Below, piece by piece: positions 5,296 through 10,631 of a stretch of 10,631 nt of DNA; position 1 is the stretch's first letter; every line of letters starts with the position of its first letter. The notes beneath the pieces were generated by a model. It was not told where the DNA came from. It searched no databases and saw only the letters and a list, made by a program, of their open reading frames with translations. This stretch comes from Porticoccaceae bacterium UBA4026 (GTDB taxonomy: Bacteria > Pseudomonadota > Gammaproteobacteria > Pseudomonadales > Porticoccaceae), in the NCBI GenBank assembly GCA_002382445.1, contig DGAQ01000008.1, forward strand, positions 1-10,631, written 5' to 3'. Both the position numbers and the translations under genes were made by a program.

Positions 5296-6996
5296 ATGCG
5301 TTATAGCCACAATGTTTACCTACGATTCTCCGACTCAGTAAAACTAACGTCATCTACCCTCTTTAAAGGCATAGCACTTTTCGGGCTGTTAATGGTATTG
5401 ACGAGCTGCGGGACCTCCGAAAATAATGTAGCAACTGGTAATCGTACAGGTACTCTCCACTGGGGGAACGGGACCGAACCTCAAAGCCTTGACCCTCAAA
5501 TCGCGACTGGCGTGCCAGAGCACCACATTATTTCATCTGTCATGGAGGGGCTTGTTGGCAAAGATCGTAAAACACTGATGCCAATACCTGCTGTTGCTGA
5601 ATCCTGGGAGGTAAGTGATGACCTTAAAGTCTACACCTTTCATATCCGTAAAAATGCGCTCTGGTCAAACGGTGATTCGCACACTGCACATGACTACGTA
5701 TGGTCATGGTGGAGGGCACTTCAGCCCGCTTTAGGTAACCTTTATGCTTACATGTTATTTCCCATTGATAACGCACAGCAATATTACGAGGGAGAGATTG
5801 AGAATTTTGATCAAGTAGGTGTCAAAGCACTTGATGATTACACCCTACAGATTACTCTAGGTAACCCTACGCCCTATTTTTTACAGTTGCTTGATCACTA
5901 CAGCTTGTTTCCAGTTCATCAGACTACTATTGAGAAATTCGGTGCAGCTGACGAACGGGGTACCCGATGGACTTATGAGGGAAACCTGGTCGGGAATGGT
6001 CCTTTCTCTCTCTCTGACTGGAAGATCAATCGGCGTATTGTGGTTGAAAAAAATCCGCTCTATTGGGATGCGGAAAATGTAAAACTTAACAGAATAATTT
6101 TCTATCCAACTGAGAATGTGACTACCGAGGAGCGAATGTTTCGCGCCGGACAGCTGCATGTTACCAATGACATTCCAGCAGACAAAATTGATGTTTACCG
6201 TACACAAAAGAACCCTGCCTTACACCTAGCCCCTTATTTGGGCGTATATTTTTACAGGGTTAACATTAATACACCTCATCTTAGCGATCGCCGTGTTCGG
6301 CGCGCCCTAGCGATGAGTATTGATCGAGAGAGTCTTACCAGAAATATAGTGAAAGCTGGCGAGACGCCCGCCTACGCAATAACACCTCCAGGAACTATAG
6401 GATACCAGCCACCTCAAGAATTAGGATTTGATCCTGAGGGTGCCAAGCAGCTACTTGCCGACGCCGGGTATCCAAATGGTGACGGCTTCCCCGCCACTGA
6501 GATTTTGTACAATACCAATGAGGCACACAAAAAGATTGCTGTCGCCATCCAACAAATGTGGAAAAAGCACCTCAATATAGACATACAACTCCTTAATCAG
6601 GAATGGAAGGTGTATCTTGCAAGCGAAAGCGCAGGACAATATCAGGTGTCCAGAGCAGGTTGGATTGGCGACTACGTTGATCCTAATAATTTTCTTGATA
6701 TGTTCCTATGTGGCGGAGGTAATAACAGAACAGGTTGGTGCAACGAAGAGTATGACCGACTTATTCTTGAGGTCGCCCCTGCAATGAAATCTCATAAGGA
6801 GCGCTTAGCAATTTTTGCCAAAGCTGAAAAAATGCTCCTTGATGATATGCCCGTATTACCAATATACATCTATGCTTCCAAACGATTAATAGACCCTTCG
6901 GTTAAGAACTACGATAGCAATCTTCTCGATCAAGCTTCCTATAAGGATATTTATCTGGACGGAGAGTCACCAGTAACCATGCAGGTAGATAAATAA
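5296..6996 (+). CDS. oppA: OppA-like peptide-binding lipoprotein of an ABC importer (SBP family 5)
   Basis: A 566-aa extracytoplasmic binding protein of the SBP_bac_5 (OppA/MppA/DppA) family. It captures oligopeptides and hands them to the permease. The signal peptide has a long n-region, a hydrophobic core around residues 25-35 and the lipobox LTSC, so C38 should be lipidated. The mature part starts the typical way (EPQSLDPQIATG, residues 61-72). The family signature is near 98-140 (PAVAESWEVSDDLKVYTFHI, then WSNGDSHTAHDYVWSWW). The segment GDYVDPNNFLDMF (458-470) corresponds to the region that holds the peptide amine-binding Asp in Salmonella OppA, so D459 is the candidate. C472 and C482 could form a disulfide. 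An in-frame stop directly precedes the ATG, and a weak AAGG SD lies about 11 nt upstream. The stop TAA overlaps the next ATG by one base. Substrate specificity is inferred from the family. Confidence 0.93.
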   Translation: MRYSHNVYLRFSDSVKLTSSTLFKGIALFGLLMVLTSCGTSENNVATGNRTGTLHWGNGTEPQSLDPQIATGVPEHHIISSVMEGLVGKDRKTLMPIPAVAESWEVSDDLKVYTFHIRKNALWSNGDSHTAHDYVWSWWRALQPALGNLYAYMLFPIDNAQQYYEGEIENFDQVGVKALDDYTLQITLGNPTPYFLQLLDHYSLFPVHQTTIEKFGAADERGTRWTYEGNLVGNGPFSLSDWKINRRIVVEKNPLYWDAENVKLNRIIFYPTENVTTEERMFRAGQLHVTNDIPADKIDVYRTQKNPALHLAPYLGVYFYRVNINTPHLSDRRVRRALAMSIDRESLTRNIVKAGETPAYAITPPGTIGYQPPQELGFDPEGAKQLLADAGYPNGDGFPATEILYNTNEAHKKIAVAIQQMWKKHLNIDIQLLNQEWKVYLASESAGQYQVSRAGWIGDYVDPNNFLDMFLCGGGNNRTGWCNEEYDRLILEVAPAMKSHKERLAIFAKAEKMLLDDMPVLPIYIYASKRLIDPSVKNYDSNLLDQASYKDIYLDGESPVTMQVDK

Positions 6997-7931
6997 TGTT
7001 CAGATTTGCTCTAGGCCGTCTATTCCAGGCAGTACCGGTATTATTGGTTGTTATTACTGTGACATTTTTTTTGGTACATTCCGCGCCTGGCGGTCCGTTC
7101 GATGCTGACAAGGCGGTGCCACCTGAGGTTTTAAAAGCTCTGGAGGCACAATATAATCTCGACCAACCTATGTGGCAGCAATATCTAAGTTATCTAGGTG
7201 ACGTCGTCCAAGGCGACCTTGGGCCATCGTTTAAGTATTCAGGCAGAACAGTCAATGAGTTGATCGGGGCCGGCTTACCCACTACAGCGGAGCTCGCATT
7301 TTACGCCATGCTAGTAGCGCTAGGCGTGGGGATTACAGCGGGCGTAACCGCATCAATGCGTCCCAACACAATGCAGGACTATATCCCGATGTCTGCTGCA
7401 ATGATTGGGATCTGTATGCCATCTTTTTTACTTGGGCCCTTACTCGTTCTTATTTTTGGAATCCACCTTGAGTGGCTTCCAGTCTCTGGCTGGGGCGATA
7501 TACCTGGAGACAAAATTTTGCCCTCCATCACGTTGGGCACTGCTTATGCAGCTTATATCGCGAGGCTTTCAAGAGGCGGCATGTTGGAAGTGCTAACCCA
7601 AGACTATATCCGCACCGCCAGAGCCAAGGGTTTAAGCGAGCCTGTTGTCATTGCGAAACATGCCCTACGTGGTGGCCTGATACCGGTCGTATCCTTCTTA
7701 GGTCCTGCTTTTGCAGGACTCCTTGGCGGCTCCTTTGTGGTTGAAACTATATTTCAAATACCCGGTTTAGGCCGATTTTACGTTCAGGCCGCCTTTAATA
7801 GAGACTACACCTTGATTCTCGGTATGACGGTATTTTTCTCCACCCTCATCATTATCTTTAACCTACTATCAGACATGCTTGCCATCTGGCTAAATCCGAA
7901 GCTTCGCCAAGAAATTCGGGGGAGTAATTAA
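6996..7931 (+). CDS. oppB: Peptide ABC transporter permease, OppB type
   Basis: A 311-aa inner-membrane permease of the BPD_transp_1 family. It forms half of the peptide channel with the next gene product. The N-terminus (LGRLFQAVPVLLVVITVTFF, then HSAPGGPF) is typical of OppB/DppB. Six membrane segments are visible at about 9-28, 97-117, 131-155, 172-190, 228-248 and 272-298. The long periplasmic loop between the first two has the usual YNLDQPMWQQYLSYL and GDLGPSF pattern. The EAA loop that docks onto the ATPase is at about 204-225 (YIRTARAKGLSEPVVIAKHA). The ATG overlaps the oppA TAA (TAATG), and an AGGT SD lies inside the end of oppA, so the genes are translationally coupled. Length and motifs are intact; OppB is a better match than DppB because of the neighbours, but the two are close. 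Confidence 0.95.
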   Translation: MFRFALGRLFQAVPVLLVVITVTFFLVHSAPGGPFDADKAVPPEVLKALEAQYNLDQPMWQQYLSYLGDVVQGDLGPSFKYSGRTVNELIGAGLPTTAELAFYAMLVALGVGITAGVTASMRPNTMQDYIPMSAAMIGICMPSFLLGPLLVLIFGIHLEWLPVSGWGDIPGDKILPSITLGTAYAAYIARLSRGGMLEVLTQDYIRTARAKGLSEPVVIAKHALRGGLIPVVSFLGPAFAGLLGGSFVVETIFQIPGLGRFYVQAAFNRDYTLILGMTVFFSTLIIIFNLLSDMLAIWLNPKLRQEIRGSN

Positions 7932-8821
7932 TGAAGCAAGATAGCCTATCTCAGTCTGAAATTATCGAAGAGGACGGCAGCTCTCTATGGAATGATGCTT
8001 GGATCAAATTAAGTAAGAACTATTTGGCACTCGCCGGTCTTGGAATTTTAATTCTTTTATGTGTGGTATCCCTACTAACTCCGTGGATAGCACCATACAG
8101 CTACGAACAGCAAAACCTAGACCTGGGTGCTACAGCCCCCTCGCTACAACACTGGCTGGGCACTGATATTTTTGGCCGAGACATGCTGACTCGTATTATG
8201 TACGGCGGCCGCGTATCGCTTATGGTTGGATTTATTGCTACCGCTGTGGCGCTTGTGATAGGGATCTTGTGGGGTGCAATCGCGGGATTTTATGGTGGCC
8301 GCCTAGATGCCGTGATGATGCGTATCGTCGATATACTCTACGCCCTGCCCTTTATGATATTTATCGTTCTCTTGATGGTCGTATTTGGCCGCAATATTTT
8401 GTTGCTGTTTCTTGCTATTGGCGCAGTTGAATGGCTAACCATGGCTCGTATCGTCCGCGGGCAAGTTATGTCGTTACGCAACCAAGAGTTTGTTGAAGCG
8501 GCGTACTCCTTAGGTCTTTCTCAGTGGACCATTATACGTCGCCATATTATCCCAAACACCCTCGGCCCGGTCATTGTTTACACGACCCTCACTATCCCAA
8601 GTGTTATGTTACTTGAAGCCTTTTTAAGCTTCCTTGGTTTGGGTATCCAGCCGCCGGAGAGCTCTTGGGGCCTGCTTATTAACTATGGCGTCGAAACCAT
8701 GGAGGAATACCCATGGTTATTAATATTTCCAGGTGTCGCTCTGTCGTTAACCCTGTTTGCATTAAATTTCTTAGGCGATGGTTTGCGTGATGCTCTCGAT
8801 CCTAGAACCTCTAAAGATTAA
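7931..8821 (+). CDS. oppC: Peptide ABC transporter permease, OppC type
   Basis: A 296-aa partner permease. The N-terminal region has the OppC_N-type layout: a short cytoplasmic tail, a first membrane segment at about 31-53 (preceded by WIKLSKNYLALAG), and then the hallmark HWLGTDIFGRDMLTRIMYGG (74-93). Further membrane segments lie at about 96-120, 137-152, 155-172, 212-235 and 262-284. The EAA motif is at about 187-208 (FVEAAYSLGLSQWTIIRRHI). The C-terminal SFLGLGIQPPESSWG block (233-247) is characteristic of OppC/DppC proteins. The ATG overlaps the oppB TAA by one base, preceded by a strong purine-rich SD (GGGGGAG). It acts with OppB in the inner membrane as the heterodimeric channel. Confidence 0.96.
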   Translation: MKQDSLSQSEIIEEDGSSLWNDAWIKLSKNYLALAGLGILILLCVVSLLTPWIAPYSYEQQNLDLGATAPSLQHWLGTDIFGRDMLTRIMYGGRVSLMVGFIATAVALVIGILWGAIAGFYGGRLDAVMMRIVDILYALPFMIFIVLLMVVFGRNILLLFLAIGAVEWLTMARIVRGQVMSLRNQEFVEAAYSLGLSQWTIIRRHIIPNTLGPVIVYTTLTIPSVMLLEAFLSFLGLGIQPPESSWGLLINYGVETMEEYPWLLIFPGVALSLTLFALNFLGDGLRDALDPRTSKD

Positions 8822-8836
8822 TAAAGGGATACATTA

Positions 8837-10483
8837 ATGGCGATTCTTGAGGTCAAAGGTTTAAAGGTTTACTTTCACACCCGTAATGGGGTGGTAAAGG
8901 CGGTAGATGATGTTTCTTTTAGCGTTGATAGTGGCGAAACACTGGCCATTGTTGGTGAATCTGGGTCAGGAAAATCAGTCACTTGCTACAGCCTGCTCGA
9001 CCTCTTACCAAAACCGCCGGCGAGGATTGAAGGAGGCACCGCTTTTTTTGATGGTGAAGATCTCTTAACCTGCAGTCCCGACCGCATGCGGCACCACCGC
9101 TGCAACGATATTGCAGTGATATTTCAAGACCCTATGACGTCTTTGAACCCATTCCTAACCATTGGTGAGCAACTGATTGAACCACTCATCTATCATCCAG
9201 ACAAATCATTAATACAGAGTCGTTCAAAGGCTCGAGAGCGAGCAATTCAACTACTTGATGAGGTCGGCATTATAGACCCGGACTCTCGATTTGATTGCTA
9301 TCCACATGAGTTCTCCGGAGGCATGCGTCAGCGTGTGATGATTGCGATGGCTTTAATCACCAAACCCCGCCTATTGATCTGTGATGAACCGACTACGGCA
9401 CTTGATGTAACCATTCAGGCGCAGATACTTAAACTGATCAAAAAGCTACAGCAAACTCATGAGGTGGCTGTTATTTTCATCAGCCATGATCTCGGAGTCG
9501 TAGCGGGCATTGCTGACAAGGTACTGGTGATGTGCGAGGGCACTATTCGTGAGACCGGCAATACTGATAGCATATTTTACCGATCACAAAATGAATACAC
9601 CAAAAAGCTATTAGCGGCGATCCCAAGCGGTCCAAAGAAATTAGAAAGTCGTGTAAAGCCGGAAAACTTAATAAGGGTTAGTCATTTAAAAACACATTTC
9701 AATGATTACTCCAAACAAAAGATTGATGGTAAATACTCTCAAATCAAGGCAGTTGATGATGTGTCTCTCAACATCTCACGCGGCGAAATATTAGGTCTGG
9801 TCGGAGAGTCAGGTTCGGGGAAATCCACCCTCGGACGATCAATTCTCCAGCTAGTACCTAATACCGCTGGTATCGTTAACTTTGGAGCTGACCAACTAAC
9901 GGGGCTTAGTCCTCGACAGCTGGTACCTTGGCGTCGCAGGATGCAGATGATATTCCAGGATCCGTACGCCTCGCTTAATCCTAGGATGACAGTCTATGAA
10001 ACACTCTCTGAACCTCTTTTATATCACGGTCTAGCTAACAGAGAAAACGTACTCTCCAAGGTGAGTGAGTTGATGGATGAGGTAGGCTTAGCACGTGGGC
10101 ATATGCGCAAATATCCACATGAGTTTTCTGGCGGTCAGCGGCAACGTATAGCTATTGGCAGAGCCATCGCGACAAAGCCTGAGTTTATCATTGCTGATGA
10201 GCCCGTTTCTGCACTAGATGTGACCATTCAAGCCCAGATACTAGACCTCATTTTGGATTTAGTTGAGAGTCATAACCTGACGATGATGTTCATTTCTCAC
10301 GATCTATCCGTTGTTCGATATATATCCGATCGAGTGATGATTTTGCATCAGGGGGTTATCGTGGAAGAAGGTAAGACTGAGGAGTTGTGGGCAAACCCCC
10401 AAGATCCGTATACACAAAACTTATTGAGATCAATACCCATAGCTGATCCAATATTAGAGCGGGCTAGAATAGAAAATATTTAA
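8837..10483 (+). CDS. Fused double ATPase subunit of the peptide ABC transporter (OppD-OppF fusion)
   Basis: A 548-aa protein with two complete nucleotide-binding domains that power the OppBC channel from the cytoplasmic face. NBD1 has Walker A GESGSGKS (40-47), Q-loop Q98, signature FSGGMRQR (160-167), Walker B D184-E185 and H-loop H218. NBD2 has Walker A GESGSGKS (324-331), Q375, signature FSGGQRQR (431-438), D455-E456 and H489. All catalytic residues are present in both halves, so both sites should hydrolyse ATP. The halves are joined by a short linker (about 264-280) in place of the Cys-rich C-terminal extension seen in stand-alone OppD. The architecture resembles E. coli YejF (about 529 aa), but the operon's binding protein is OppA-like. 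A good SD (AAAGGGA, 8823-8829) lies 7 nt before the ATG, 15 nt after oppC. It is the last gene of the operon. Confidence 0.96.
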   Translation: MAILEVKGLKVYFHTRNGVVKAVDDVSFSVDSGETLAIVGESGSGKSVTCYSLLDLLPKPPARIEGGTAFFDGEDLLTCSPDRMRHHRCNDIAVIFQDPMTSLNPFLTIGEQLIEPLIYHPDKSLIQSRSKARERAIQLLDEVGIIDPDSRFDCYPHEFSGGMRQRVMIAMALITKPRLLICDEPTTALDVTIQAQILKLIKKLQQTHEVAVIFISHDLGVVAGIADKVLVMCEGTIRETGNTDSIFYRSQNEYTKKLLAAIPSGPKKLESRVKPENLIRVSHLKTHFNDYSKQKIDGKYSQIKAVDDVSLNISRGEILGLVGESGSGKSTLGRSILQLVPNTAGIVNFGADQLTGLSPRQLVPWRRRMQMIFQDPYASLNPRMTVYETLSEPLLYHGLANRENVLSKVSELMDEVGLARGHMRKYPHEFSGGQRQRIAIGRAIATKPEFIIADEPVSALDVTIQAQILDLILDLVESHNLTMMFISHDLSVVRYISDRVMILHQGVIVEEGKTEELWANPQDPYTQNLLRSIPIADPILERARIENI

Positions 10484-10512
10484 TTTTGACTTTGTAGCAG
10501 TAAAAGAAATTA

Positions 10513-10631
10513 TTAGCTGCAGGTAATTCCCGTGCCGCGAAGACCGCAGTAACCTGCGGGATTTTTAACTAAATACTGCTGATGGTAGTCTTCGGCGTAA
10601 TAGAACTCTGGCGCGAGTCTCATTTCAGTGG
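10513..10631 (-). CDS. msrA: Peptide-methionine (S)-S-oxide reductase MsrA, C-terminal part (cut by the window edge)
   Basis: Only the last 38 codons are in the window; the 5' part, including the catalytic GCFWC motif, lies beyond 10631. The visible peptide contains PEFYYAEDYHQQYL followed by NPAGYCGLRGTGITCS and a TAA stop. This matches the E. coli MsrA ending (FYYAEDDHQQYL, NPYGYCGIGGIGVC), including the two C-terminal resolving cysteines (in GYCG and in the final TCS). The enzyme reduces methionine-S-sulfoxide in proteins using thioredoxin, probably in the cytosol. It is convergent with the peptide-transporter operon, with only 29 nt between the two stop codons. The family is clear from the tail; I cannot say whether an MsrB domain is fused at the missing N-terminal side. 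Confidence 0.93.
   Translation of the reverse strand, partial: TEMRLAPEFYYAEDYHQQYLVKNPAGYCGLRGTGITCS
10544..10566 (+). terminator. Likely intrinsic terminator of the opp operon, inside antisense msrA
   Basis: On the plus strand, CCGCAG (10544-10549), loop TAAC and CTGCGG (10554-10559) form a perfect 6-bp GC-rich stem, followed by GA and TTTTT (10562-10566). It lies 61 nt after the oppDF stop. No comparable hairpin plus T-run exists in the 29-nt gap between the genes. The same bases encode the NPAGYCGL stretch of MsrA on the other strand. Confidence 0.6.

Noticed and set aside
4844..5306. Short open frames on both strands around the dnaX-oppA intergenic region.
   Set aside because: They overlap the SRP RNA, the dnaX start or the opp promoter, have no family resemblance, and show no convincing ribosome-binding site.
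10484..10512. Hairpin GCAG...CTGC just after the oppDF stop as a terminator.
   Set aside because: Only about 4 bp of stem with a long loop, and no T-run follows. The hairpin at 10544-10566 is far better.

Overview
The window looks like chromosomal core DNA from a gammaproteobacterium of moderate GC content (judged by eye, not counted). The evidence is a dnaX-ybaB-recR-rnd-ycgL-ycgN gene string, a short 4.5S-type SRP RNA directly upstream of dnaX, and a gammaproteobacterial-style MsrA C-terminus. A marine or OMG-type lineage is possible, but the sequence does not prove it.

Layout. Positions 15-4912 hold seven tightly packed minus-strand genes. In transcription order they are dnaX (DNA polymerase III tau/gamma), ybaB (nucleoid-associated protein), recR (recombinational repair), rnd (RNase D), ycgL, ycgN (Cys-rich, UPF0260) and an unrecognised 121-aa membrane protein. 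Gaps are 0-27 nt or short overlaps, so this is almost certainly one operon, read from a TATAAT promoter at about 4941. Upstream of it on the same strand lies the SRP RNA gene ffs (about 4983-5090). A roughly 205-nt divergent intergenic region follows. From 5296 to 10483 the plus strand carries a complete oligopeptide ABC importer: a lipoprotein binding protein, two permeases and one fused double-ATPase. It overlaps or abuts at every junction and has a plausible sigma70 promoter at 5221-5249. The window ends with the 3' part of msrA on the minus strand, convergent with the transporter operon. The likely opp terminator sits inside the msrA coding region.

How the genes work together. The minus-strand block is DNA replication and repair plus RNA processing: clamp loader, YbaB, RecR (with RecF/RecO in gap repair) and RNase D (tRNA 3' trimming), followed by three poorly characterised proteins. 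The plus-strand block imports peptides: the binding protein delivers ligand to the OppB/OppC channel, powered by the two ATPase halves of OppDF.

Main observation. dnaX contains a complete -1 programmed frameshift cassette: an SD-like AGAGGT, the heptamer A AAA AAG, a 6-nt spacer and an 8-bp hairpin with a 4-nt loop. The shifted frame ends one codon later at TGA, which predicts a 383-aa gamma beside the 575-aa tau. This is a well-known type of system, here read directly from the sequence. I found no mobile elements, CRISPR arrays, tRNAs or clearly undescribed system; the window is ordinary core genome with a few good details.
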